A stretch of DNA of 64,000 bases from CAWFZT01 sp963820415 (GTDB taxonomy: Bacteria > Chloroflexota > Anaerolineae > Anaerolineales > Anaerolineaceae): assembly GCA_963820415.1 (NCBI GenBank), contig CAWFZT010000004.1, forward strand, positions 1 to 64,000. The letters are read 5' to 3'. Numbering within the stretch: position 1 is the stretch's first letter; each line of letters opens with the position of its first letter. The position numbers were made by a program, and so were the translations under genes. Shown here one piece after another: positions 53,836-63,500 of this stretch. The notes beneath the pieces were generated by a model. That model made no database searches. It had not been told where the DNA came from and saw only the letters and a program-made list of their open reading frames with translations.

Positions 53836-54551
53836 AAGACCGCCAGGCGGTTGCCGATACCTTTATCCGGGCCTATGCTTACCTGCAAAGCTCAGTGCCG
53901 GGTACGACCTTGACCGCCCTGGGCGACCTGATGTGCCTGCACTTTGGCAAGGCTTTCGACGGCATCACGGATGAATTTTTTGCGATCGAGCCGGATCCCG
54001 ACCACGTGGTGCAGACCATCCGCCAGGCAGAAGGCCCGGCGGCGCACTGGCTGACCGTTTTCACTGACTTTCCCGAAGAGACCCAGGCGGCTTACCTGGG
54101 GCGCGGCTATGACACCGACGAAGCGCAGTTCCTCATGGGCCGCCGGCTGGAAGGCATCCAGCTTACCCACAGCAGCATCCCGGTCCACCGGGCTGCCCGC
54201 CTGGGTGAAATCGAGGCCATCAACCAGGCGCGTGGCTTCCGGGTGATCCACCCGGGTTTCCTGACCGACACGCGCGTGGAGGTCTACTATACCGGCGCCC
54301 CCGATAACCCGGCTGCCTGGGGTTCGGCGCTGCTGGTCGATGAAGATACCCTATACCTGGCCAACATGTACACCGTCCCAGACTTCCGCCGCCAGGGCTT
54401 TGGCTCGGCCTTGCTTTCCACCATCCTGGTGGATGCCGCCGAGGGCGGGGCGAAATGCTGCATTCTGGTATCTTCCAATACCGGCCACCGCCTGTACCAA
54501 AAGCATGGCTTTGTCGACCTGTGGAATGTGGAAGTTTTCACATCACCGTAG
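53823..54551 (+). CDS. GNAT-family N-acetyltransferase
   Basis: 242 residues. An N-terminal part with no clear motif precedes the GNAT core: MYTVPDFRRQGFGSALLSTI (acetyl-CoA loop) and LVSSNTGHRLYQKHGFVD. The ATG at 53823 lies inside the tail of the broken spermidine-synthase-like frame. No typical ribosome site; a later start is possible. Substrate unknown. Confidence 0.75.
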   Translation: MDLLKDRQAVADTFIRAYAYLQSSVPGTTLTALGDLMCLHFGKAFDGITDEFFAIEPDPDHVVQTIRQAEGPAAHWLTVFTDFPEETQAAYLGRGYDTDEAQFLMGRRLEGIQLTHSSIPVHRAARLGEIEAINQARGFRVIHPGFLTDTRVEVYYTGAPDNPAAWGSALLVDEDTLYLANMYTVPDFRRQGFGSALLSTILVDAAEGGAKCCILVSSNTGHRLYQKHGFVDLWNVEVFTSP

Positions 54552-54630
54552 CTAATTGAACCGATTGGGGTTGTATATACAAAGTTTTGGAAAAGGCGTC
54601 CTTATTACTTCCCCCTTACAGGAGATAGCC

Positions 54631-54963
54631 ATGATCATCCGCTTATTCCAGGTCAAAGTCCGCCCCGGAAAACAAGCTGATTTCAAAAAGACCCTTGAAC
54701 TGCTCTCTATTCCAAACATCCAATCCGGCAACGGCATGATTGCCTTTTACCCCGGGCAGCCGCTCGGAGCGCATTCCAATGAGTTTGTCCTGGTAACTGT
54801 CTGGACGGAGCAGGCCGAAGAAAAATACAAGTCACAAACCGACTGGGCCAAAGCCATCATGCCGCCTGAGGTCATGCCCATGCTCGAAGAATGGCACGTG
54901 CGCGGCTATAAATCCTTCGGCATCCTCGAACAGCCGATGAAGCCGCTGCTCCAGAACATCTAA
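54631..54963 (+). CDS. Antibiotic biosynthesis monooxygenase (ABM)-like domain protein
   Basis: 110 residues starting MIIRLFQVKVRPGKQADFKK behind AGGAG; an upstream in-frame start at 54556 lacks a ribosome site. Ferredoxin-like ABM/Dabb fold: RLFQVKVRPGKQADF and EFVLVTVWTEQAEEKYKSQT. Such proteins act as small oxygenases or heme/quinone binders; the exact reaction is unknown. Convergent with arfB. Confidence 0.75.
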   Translation: MIIRLFQVKVRPGKQADFKKTLELLSIPNIQSGNGMIAFYPGQPLGAHSNEFVLVTVWTEQAEEKYKSQTDWAKAIMPPEVMPMLEEWHVRGYKSFGILEQPMKPLLQNI

Positions 54964-54972
54964 CCACTTTTA

Positions 54973-55398
54973 TTACTCTAATTCGCCGGGTTTTTCTTGC
55001 CGGGTGCGCTTGATCGCCCCTCTGTGCTTTTTGGCGTCGAGTCTGGCAGCCCTGGCGGAAAAGGATGGCCGGGTCTTTTTGCGAGTTTCAGGTTTCTCCA
55101 GCGCTTTTATAATTAAAACTACCAGCCGGTGGATGGCGTCCAGGCGGTTCTGCTCCTGGCTGCGATAGCGTTTGGCCTCGATGACCAGTACACCCTCACC
55201 GGTCAGGCGGCTGCCGGCCAGCCTGGCCAGGCGTTCTTTGACCTTTTCGGTCAGCGAGGGTGAACCGCCCACGTCGAAGCGCAGTTGCACCGCGCTGGAG
55301 ACCTTGTTGACATTCTGCCCGCCCGGTCCCGAGGCGCGAATAAAGTCGAGCTGCAGCTCGCTTTCACCCAGGGAGAGGGTAGAGGTAATTTCGATCAT
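54973..55398 (-). CDS. arfB: Alternative ribosome-rescue factor / peptidyl-tRNA hydrolase ArfB (YaeJ)
   Basis: Releases peptides from ribosomes stalled without a stop codon. 141 residues with the catalytic GGQ in RASGPGGQNVNKVSSAVQLR and a basic C-terminal tail (KKTRPSFSARAARLDAKKHR) that plugs the mRNA channel. It begins 7 nt after the ABC exporter stop, so it is the last gene of the marR operon. Confidence 0.93.
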   Translation of the reverse strand: MIEITSTLSLGESELQLDFIRASGPGGQNVNKVSSAVQLRFDVGGSPSLTEKVKERLARLAGSRLTGEGVLVIEAKRYRSQEQNRLDAIHRLVVLIIKALEKPETRKKTRPSFSARAARLDAKKHRGAIKRTRQEKPGELE

Positions 55399-55405
55399 CT
55401 AAGGA

Positions 55406-57244
55406 TCAGATCGCCTGGCCTTTGAACTGGCTGACATACAGGTGGTGGTAGAAACCGCGCTTGTCCAGCAGCTCCTGGTGATTGCCCTGTTCGACGATCT
55501 CGCCGTTGTTGATCACCACCACGTTGTCGGCGTCGCGGATGGTGCTCAGGCGGTGGGCGATGACGAAGCTGGTGCGCCCGTGCATCAGCCGCAGCAGGGC
55601 GTTCTGGATGCGCAGCTCGGTGCGCGTATCCACGCTGCTGGTAGCCTCATCCAGGATCAGGATGGCCGGGTCGGCCAGGATGGCGCGGGCGATGGCCAGG
55701 AGCTGGCGCTGGCCCTGGCTGAGGTTGCTGGCGCGCTCGGACAGGTTGGTCTGGTACCCCTCCGGGAGCTGGCGGATAAAGTGATCGGCGTCTGCCATTT
55801 GGGCTGCTTTTATGCATTCCTCGTCCGTGGCGTCCAGGCGGCCATAGCGGATATTCTCCATGACCGTATCGGCGAACAAGAAAGTATCCTGGAGCACCAG
55901 CGCCAGCTTGCGACGCAGGTCCCCTTTTCGGACTTCGCGGATATCCTTACCGTCAATGGCGATCTTGCCACCCTGGATTTCGTAGAAGCGGGTAAGGAGG
56001 TTAGTAATGGTAGTCTTGCCTGCCCCCGTAGGGCCCACCAGGGCCACGATCTGCCCGGCATGGGCTTCCAGGGTCATATTCTTGATGATCGGGGTGCCTG
56101 GTGTGTAGCCAAAATGGACATTTTCAAAGCGTACATCGCCATGGATCGTTTCGAGCGGGAGAGGATTGGCGACGTCGAGTGTCTCTGGGGCGGTGTCGAT
56201 GATCTCGAAGACCCGTTCGGCGCCGGCTAATGCAGCCTGGATCGAGTTGTACAGGTTAGCCAACTGGCGCACAGGGGAGATGAAGTTCTGCCCATAGCTG
56301 AGGAAGGTGGCGATGATCCCCACACTGACCAGGTTGCGCAGCGCCAGCCAGCCGCCCAGGCCGGCCAGGACGATGACAAAGAAGTTGCCCAGCACGTTGG
56401 TCAGCGGCATCAGCAGTAAAGCGTAGGAATTGGCGTAGACGCCGGCCTTGAAAACTGCCTGGTTCTGTTTGCGGAAGTCCTCGATGACCGATTCGTTGCG
56501 GCGGAAGGCTTTAATCACTTTCTGCCCGCTGATCGATTCCTCGGCGATGCCGTTCAGACCGCCCAGTGAGAACTGAAGGTCACGAAAGCCTTTGCGCGTG
56601 TAACTGGCCACAAATTCGGTGAACCAGACCATGATCGGTATTACCAGCAGGCTCGCCAGGGCCAGCCAGGCGTTCAGCACGAACATGGCGATCAGGATGC
56701 CGACCATCGAAAGCACGCTGGCGACCAGCGAGGTTACGTTCTGCGAAACGGCCTGGTTGATAGCATCGATATCGTTGGTCAGGCGGCTCATCAACCCACC
56801 GGCCGGGTGGGTGTCGAAAAAGCCGATGGAAAGACTTTGCAGATGCTGAAAAAGGTCGCCGCGCACTTCTTTCAGGGCGAGCTGCGAAATGCGCGCCATG
56901 ATCCAGTTGGCAATCGCCTGGAAGAGGTTATTCAAGGCGAACAGGATCAGCATCAGCACGGCAGTGCGAATCAGGCCAGCCGCGTCTTTACCCCCGATAA
57001 ACCTGTCGATTGCCACACCCATCAGGTAAGGCCCGCCAAGCCCCAGCATGGTGTAAAACAACACGCATCCTGCGACGATAATTAGAGCCGTCTTGTAGCG
57101 TTTGAGGTAAAGCGTCAGGCGTAGCATCGCACGACGGGGGTCGCGCGCCTGTTCGAATCTTGCCGGCCGGCCAGGTCCCCGGTTCATCATGCGGGTGCGG
57201 ATGTCACTGGCGGTTGGACTGGAGGTTTGGCTAGTCATTTTCAT
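55406..57244 (-). CDS. ABC exporter half-transporter, with non-canonical signature motif
   Basis: Transmembrane domain (about 45-330, six helices) and ATPase domain. Walker A VGPTGAGKTTITN, Q-loop LVLQDTFLF, Walker B AILILDEATSSVD with the catalytic Glu present, H-loop VIAHRLST. The ABC signature reads LSQGQRQ instead of LSGGQ. 612 residues. Its ATG overlaps the partner gene by 14 nt. With the partner at 57231 it forms a heterodimeric drug- or lipid-type exporter (BmrCD/TM287-288-like). The altered signature and the partner's Asp in place of the Glu belong to the same, degenerate, ATP site. Confidence 0.93.
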   Translation of the reverse strand: MKMTSQTSSPTASDIRTRMMNRGPGRPARFEQARDPRRAMLRLTLYLKRYKTALIIVAGCVLFYTMLGLGGPYLMGVAIDRFIGGKDAAGLIRTAVLMLILFALNNLFQAIANWIMARISQLALKEVRGDLFQHLQSLSIGFFDTHPAGGLMSRLTNDIDAINQAVSQNVTSLVASVLSMVGILIAMFVLNAWLALASLLVIPIMVWFTEFVASYTRKGFRDLQFSLGGLNGIAEESISGQKVIKAFRRNESVIEDFRKQNQAVFKAGVYANSYALLLMPLTNVLGNFFVIVLAGLGGWLALRNLVSVGIIATFLSYGQNFISPVRQLANLYNSIQAALAGAERVFEIIDTAPETLDVANPLPLETIHGDVRFENVHFGYTPGTPIIKNMTLEAHAGQIVALVGPTGAGKTTITNLLTRFYEIQGGKIAIDGKDIREVRKGDLRRKLALVLQDTFLFADTVMENIRYGRLDATDEECIKAAQMADADHFIRQLPEGYQTNLSERASNLSQGQRQLLAIARAILADPAILILDEATSSVDTRTELRIQNALLRLMHGRTSFVIAHRLSTIRDADNVVVINNGEIVEQGNHQELLDKRGFYHHLYVSQFKGQAI

Positions 57245-59016
57245 TCGCTCCCATCAATACCGGTAAACCTTCTTTTTCGTGGAACCCGTTGCCCAGTTGC
57301 AAATCGTATATTTCCTGATAAATTGGGCTGGAGCGCATCAGCTCGGCGTGCGTTCCCTCGGCGGCAATCTTGCCCTTATCGATCACGATGATCTTATCCG
57401 CATTCAGCACTGTGCTGATGCGTTGGGCGACGACAAAGCTTGTGCGATCATGCATGATCTTTTCCAGGGCATTTTGGATTTTGGTTTCGGTTTCCACGTC
57501 CACCGAACTGGTGCTGTCATCCAGGATCAACACCTTGGGCTGGGTAATCAGGGCACGTGCGATGGCAATGCGCTGTTTTTGCCCGCCCGATAGGTTCAGC
57601 CCGCGCTCTTCGACGTGGGTGTCGTATCCATTTGGCAGCGCCAGGATAAAATCGTGCGCCTGGGCGGCTTTGGCGGCCGCCACGATCTCTTCTTCACTGG
57701 CCTGCGGGAGCCCATAGCGGATGTTGTCCCGCACGGTACCCGAGAAGAGAATACTTTCCTGGGGGACAATGCCGATATGTGCAAGCAGTGAATCCTCCTG
57801 GATGCCGCGCACATCCCGTCCATCGAACATGACCTTTCCACTGTTAGCGTCGTAAAAGCGTGGGATCAGGTTGACCAGGGAGGATTTCCCCGCCCCGGTG
57901 GCTCCCAGGATGGCGATCGTCTGGCCGGGTTCGGCGACCAGGTGGATATCCTCCAGCACGGTGACATTGCTGCTGCCGCGGTAACAGAAACTGACCCCGT
58001 CAAACGCCACCCGGCTTTGAGCGTTGGCCGGTAGGGGTTGGGCATCAAAAGCTTCGCCTACTTCAGGAATGGTGTCCAGGACTTCGTTGACGCGTTTGGC
58101 GGAAGCCAGCCCATTTGCCCAGGTATTGGAAAGCTGGATCATCATGATCAGCGGGTTCATCGTGGTGAGCAAGTAGTTGGTAAACGCCACAATCTGGCCA
58201 ATGGTCATGCTGCCATGGATGGCTTGCAGCCCGCCTGCCCAGATCACTGTGACCATGCCTATGTTGACGAAGATGGTCAGGGCGGGTGTCATGGTCGACA
58301 TGAACTGCATCACCCGCACGGTGTTGTGGGTCAGATCCTCGTTGGCCACCTCGAAGCGCTCCCCTTCATGATTCAGCGCGCACAAAAGCTTTTACCAGGC
58401 GCGCCCCTGCGATGTTTTCCTGCAAGACCGTATTGAGCCGGTCCAGCTTTTGCTGGACAATCCGGAACATCGGTTCCATTTTGATGCTGAAAATAATAAT
58501 AACCGCCGAAGTGACCAACAGCAGGGGAATCATGGTGAGGGCCAACTGCGGGCTGGTATTGAACATCAGGATCAGGCTGCCGATCATCAAGAACGGGGCA
58601 CGCGTACCAATGCGCAGCGAAATCTGTACCAAGCGCTGGACAGCCCCAGCATCGCTGGTAAGGCGCACCATCAGCTTTCCGGTGGTGAAACGATCCAGGT
58701 CGCCGTAAGAAAAGGATTGAATCTTGACGAAAATCGCCTCACGCAGGTCCCTGGCGAAGCTTTCTCCCACTCGCACCGAGGTGAGGCTGTTACCGACGGC
58801 GATCAGCGTGCTGAGGATCGAGATACCCAGCATAAGCACAGAGGTCTGGATGACCACCTTTAGATTGTTTTGCTTGATGCCCTGGTCGATAATTTTCTGG
58901 ATCAGGCGCGGGATGGCCAGGTCCATGAACACCAGCGAGGTCAGCAAGACCAGCGCCACGACAGCTATCTTCCAATAAGGCTTGACAAAGTGAATGAGTT
59001 TGCGAAAATCAGCCAT
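57231..59016 (-). pseudogene. ABC exporter half-transporter with degenerate ATP site, frameshifted as sequenced
   Basis: Starts MADFRKLIHFVKPYWKIAVV, six-helix transmembrane domain, then break near 58377: an extra T changes RAEHEGERF to RAES-stop. The second frame continues EGERFEVANEDLTH and carries the ATPase domain: GATGAGKSSLVN, LSGGQKQR, and ILDDSTSSVD, where Asp replaces the catalytic Glu, then QRISTVLNADKI. Repaired length about 595 residues. First transporter gene after marR in a four-gene operon. Partner of the 612-residue half at 55406. Confidence 0.92.
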
Positions 59017-59040
59017 AGATTAATAATTTCCCCGGCGTCT

Positions 59041-59505
59041 TTATTTTTTTTCGATAAAGGTTTGTTTCAGGATTTCCAGGCCATGGACGATACTGATGAT
59101 TTCGTCCGGACTCAAACCAGCCATTTTTTCCATCATCCAGTTGCGGTTCTGTCCGAAGATAGCGTTCAACAGGTCATTCCCGCTGGGAGTCAATTCGAGC
59201 CGGATGTAACGCCGGTCATCGGCGTTGGTGCGGCGCGAGATCAGGCCTTTTTCAACCAGGATATCAACCGCCTGGCTGATAGCCGGCCGGCTGATCTGCT
59301 GGAGGTCGGCCAGCTCGCTGACTGAGCCTCTGCCCTTGCGGATATGGCGGAGGATGTGGAATTGATCGAGGGTGATCTCAAAGTTTTCGGTGGCGTTGCA
59401 ACGCACGTTGCCGCGGACTTTATTCCATACCGGTGGGACAGTCTCCCAAAACCGGTCGATGGCCGCCTGGAGCAGTTCTTCGGAGGTTTTTTCGAGCGTT
59501 TCCAT
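59041..59505 (-). CDS. MarR-family transcriptional regulator
   Basis: 154-residue winged-helix repressor that probably controls itself and the exporter downstream. Recognition region GSVSELADLQQISRPAISQA and wing NADDRRYIRLELTPSGND. GAGGT precedes the ATG with a long gap. The operator at 59540 overlaps its own promoter. Ligand unknown; exporter genes suggest a toxic or phenolic compound. Confidence 0.92.
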   Translation of the reverse strand: METLEKTSEELLQAAIDRFWETVPPVWNKVRGNVRCNATENFEITLDQFHILRHIRKGRGSVSELADLQQISRPAISQAVDILVEKGLISRRTNADDRRYIRLELTPSGNDLLNAIFGQNRNWMMEKMAGLSPDEIISIVHGLEILKQTFIEKK

Positions 59506-59539
59506 TTTTTACCTCGCGGACTTAGATAATTCTCTTAAC

Positions 59540-59556
59540 AGTTAAGTATCTTAACT
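59540..59556. promoter_or_regulatory. MarR operator
   Basis: AGTTAAG-TAT-CTTAACT, a perfect 17-bp inverted repeat with 3-bp centre, directly beside the -10 of the marR promoter, the normal place for autorepression. Confidence 0.7.
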
Positions 59557-59584
59557 ATTTTACAATAGATTGTAATAATGTCAA
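59557..59584 (-). promoter_or_regulatory. Promoter of the marR-exporter-arfB operon
   Basis: Minus strand TTGACA (59584-59579), 16 bp, TAAAAT (59562-59557). Confidence 0.65.
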
Positions 59585-59619
59585 GATCTTATATTAGACT
59601 CATTGTCGTGCTGGATCAC

Positions 59620-59669
59620 CAAATTTTGGAGGGTGAGCGTGCGTACGCACGCTCACCCTCCAAAATTTG
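59620..59669. repeat. Perfect 50-bp palindrome (family member 3)
   Basis: CAAATTTTGGAGGGTGAGCG and its exact reverse complement continue to a GCGTACGC centre. The right flank CTTCCATGGGAAATTCCAAA matches the flank of the palindrome at 16684. It lies between the broken molybdopterin oxidoreductase and the marR promoter, both on the minus strand. Confidence 0.95.
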
Positions 59670-59724
59670 AATTCTTCCATGGGAAATTCCAAAGATCCTG
59701 GACTGACGTATACGTGAGAAAAGT

Positions 59725-60553
59725 TTAATGAATCTTTTCTACTTCCACGCTAACAGCCTGCATGATGCGGGCGATAGCGGCGGCGGTACCGGTCGTGGCT
59801 GTGAACATATTGGCTGCCCCGCCTGTGTCAATCTCGGCGCCATCTAAATTGACTTACATCCCTTCAAATAAGCAAACTACGTCGGGGATGATATCTTCGG
59901 ATAAGCTGACCTGGATGCGCGCCTTTCCCTGTTCGTTGAAAAGGTAAACGCATTCCCCTGGTTGGAGGCCGCGCCGCGCCGCATCATCAGGATGCATGGT
60001 CAGGCAGTGGGTTTCTTTCTTTCGAAAAAGAACTGCACCCATTGCGCGGAAGAACGTCCAGCCGAAAATTCTTGCTGGAAACCAAGCCGGTCAGCCATGT
60101 CGCACAGGATATCGTAATCGTTGCGCGCCTGCCCACGCGGCGTTACGATCTGCGGTTTTTACAGCAGATAGTTTCCTAACCAGGGCAGGCCCACGTCTTC
60201 TTTTTCCAGCGTGGTAGCGGCTGGCAGGACCACGTCGCAGTAACGGGCGGTCGGAGTAAGGAAGAGGCTGTGGCTGACGGCAAAGTCGACTTTTTCGAAG
60301 GCGGCTATATTCTTCCGAATATCGCTGCCCTGTTTGAGCGAATTAGCGCCCATGCTGTAAATGGCGTGGATGTCGGTTGGATACCCCCCGCTCTTGCCTT
60401 GCAGGACTGCGTCAGGCTAGCGCAGGACGGGCAGCTCAGGCTGGTCGTCAACGGACGGTACCTTCGGGTTACTTGCCCATCCTCAAGGCAGGCGAGCAGT
60501 GGGCAGGCGTCCCCGCCGCAGTCTTTACCGCAGAAAAAGGGCAGGGTCTTCAT
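59725..60553 (-). pseudogene. Collapsed molybdopterin oxidoreductase gene
   Basis: The start MKTLPFFCGKDCGGDACPLL is the Fe-S/Mo-bis-MGD N-terminus of anaerobic dehydrogenases. Soon after, it breaks and skips to the middle of the family (ARYCDVVLPAATTLEKEDVG, preceded by GANSLKQGSDIRKN) and then to the C-terminus (HCLTMHPDDAARRGLQPGEC). An in-frame TAA after CLFEGM is followed by NLDGAEIDTGGAANMFTATT and ends at 59725. About 270 of a normal ~700 codons remain in at least three frames, so this is a real pseudogene and not a single sequencing slip. Confidence 0.8.
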
Positions 60554-63500
60554 TTTTGGCTTTGGCTTTTCTCTTTAATTACCCGGTCGTAAGCTGCATT
60601 GAGCGCTTTCATCATTTCATTGGCCCAGGCAGTGCGGGTTGGGTTGGCGTCAGGATGGACCTGCAAGGCAATGGTGCGGAAAATGTGTTGGATCATTTTC
60701 AGGCTGGCGTTGGGCAATACTTCCAATTCTTCAAATGGAGAACTCTTATCGCCCAGCCGCCATTCATCCAGAAAGTTGGTTTTCAAGACTTCCGAGTAGG
60801 CGATGTTCAATTCCGAGGCGCTGAGTGGTGGTGTTTCATGGTCGATTTCGCGCGAGCGCGCTTCAAAGGCCTTTTTGGCTACCACGGCGTGCAGTTTCGG
60901 CTGCACTCGCAGCACATCGAACGGGTCAGAAGGCGAAGGTTGAGGAGTTTCTTCTCCCATGCCGCGTGGAGTCTTGGAGTACTCGTTCTCTTTGTAGGCT
61001 TTCTCGAAATCGGGGGTGCGTTTTTTGCGGTAAATAAATGGGCGCAGGTCGGGCTTTGCGGCAAGTTTACCTAGTATGAACGAGATCAGTTGAATCCCGG
61101 CCAGTTTATTCAGGTTCTCATTGCCTTCAGCGCAGTCGGGGATATAGCTGCAGCGTGGGCAGCCTTCCATGGTGGTGCAGGTACAACCCTGTAAAGTCTC
61201 CAGCCCGGCCTCCAGCAGGCGTGGGAAAAGCTCAAACACTTTTTCCGCTGCGCCGAGGCCACCTTCGTAGTTATCGAACCAGAAAATGGTCGGTTTGCCG
61301 GTAGCGCTGTGTCCCAGGGAAGTGTAAGCCCCCAGGTCGGAGTGGTCTCCCAGAGCGACGGAAGGGTAGCGCGCATCCACGGCATGTTCGAGGGTATGCA
61401 TGGCAGGGAAGAGCATGCTGGTCTGGCAGTTACGGCAGACATGCGCCAGCCCTTCCGTCACTGGGTAGTCTGTCAGCGCCTGGTAGAGATCGACCGCCCG
61501 GCTTTCGGGCAGGCAAGCGCGCAGGTTGGTCATCAGGCATTGGGCGTAAGAGCCTGGCATCAACAAGGCTTCTTGTGGAGTGAGGCGGGCCGCCTGGACG
61601 GCCAGGCTGGCCTGGCGGTGATACTCTTCAATCAGGTTGATTTCTTCGGGAGTAATTTTCAGCCGGGCGGTTAAAACAGCCGGATTGAATGGCTGTTTTA
61701 ACCAGTGCAGTACCCAATTCTTCTCACCTGGCAATTTGCAAGGTGAGGCGCCGCTCAGAAAATTTTCCAGGCCGGCCTGCAGGGCCAGCCAGGCGGCCAC
61801 CGATTTGAGCACAATGTGAAAGCCTGTCTGGTGAGGGGCAGGGAAATCTTTACGTTCGGCTTTTGTGTGAGTATAGAATACTTCGGTCGGGCGATGGCAG
61901 GTCGGGCAGGTGTTGATGTTGTCATCGTATTCCCGGCGGCAGAAACGGCAGCGCCGGGCAGGCTGCAGGGTATAGGTGTAGTAGCCGGTGAACAGGCGCG
62001 TGATGGTCACGTTGCCCCAGGCCAGGTCAACTCCCGGCTGCAGACTCTTGCTGCCACGGGCGTCACCGTTTACCTCTACGGTCAGATCCGCTTCCACGTA
62101 AGTGCGTTCCAGGGTGTTTTCCGGTAGTTCTAGTACTTTCACTACTCGATTGACATCGTCAAAACTGTCTACGCGGAAGAGCCGTCCATCGTTGGCTTCG
62201 TAAATGGCGCCCGGATGGCAATCCCTGTATATATACTGGCGATCCAGGAGAGCAATGCGGCGCGGGCAGGACTGGTTGGCTTGAGGGGGACACCCGCTTC
62301 CTGCCGGGCAAGGACGGTCGTCATCCAGGCAGATGGCGTAGGGCTGCTGGCTGGTAGAACGCAGGCTCTGGATCGCATAAACGTCATCCGAGTTGCTATA
62401 ATTACGGTGCGTGCCCATCCAGCGCCCGTTGACCAACCTCATTACACCGTCTTGCTGGGCTTGGGTGATGATCTCACCGGCGCGTTCGCCCCAATACTGG
62501 CGCAGTTCAGCCTCGGTCAGGCCGGCCAGGTCGTAGGCGGCAGCGTTGATGTGCTTGCACCCCAGGCAGGGGTTGTGCGGGTCGACCACGAAAACCTCGG
62601 GGGGCTGGTCGAGCAGCAGGTCGGGGTGATCGCGGTAATACTGGTCGAGTGGGTTGAGCGGGTAGGGGATGAAAAGGACCAGACCTTCTTCCTGGCGTCC
62701 CACGCGCCCGGCCATTTGTCGCATAGCCATGACTGAAAAGGGAAAACCGGTAATCAAGCAGGCATCCAGATGGCCAATATCGATGCCGGCTTCGAGGGCG
62801 TTGGTCGAAATTACTCCCAGGTATTTGCCGTAACGCAGCCCTTCATAAATTTCCCGTTTAGCGTCGATGGTCAGTTCAGCGGAGATGTAGGTTTTGATCT
62901 TGCCTTTCAGGTGGGGGGCGCGCTGCTGCAGGCTCCGCTCCACCATGCGTGAAAGCGATTTTACCTCGCGGATCGAGCGGCAGAACAGGATCGTGTTTAG
63001 CGGGGAGGGATGGCCCTGGGCGTTCCTGCGGGTAAGCAGCTCGATAAATACGTCGGCTGCCACAGCCTGATAGTTGCTAAAGCGGGTGGTGAGGCTGCCC
63101 CAATCCGGGTTGAGCACCCCCCAATGTTTATCGGCCTGCTGAGACCCATCCTGGCTTTCTTCGATCAGCTCGAAGCAGGAACTCGGGCAGCGAGGTCAGG
63201 CGGGTTGCCAGGTCAAGCGGGTTACTGACTGTAGCCGAAGAGAGGATGATGCGTGGATCGGCGCCAAAGCGGCGCGCCGTCAGCAGCAGGCGGCGCATCA
63301 ACCCGGCCATGTGCACTCCAAACACGCCCCGGTAGGTATGCACCTCGTCGATGACAATAAATTGCAGGTGGGCGAAGAAATCGCTCCACTTTTTGCGCGA
63401 TTCCTTCAGCACCACGCTCAACATTTCGGGGTTGGTGGCCAGGATATGCGGGCTGAGGCGGGCGATTTCTTCTCGCTGGCCGCCCATCCCTCCTACCAGC

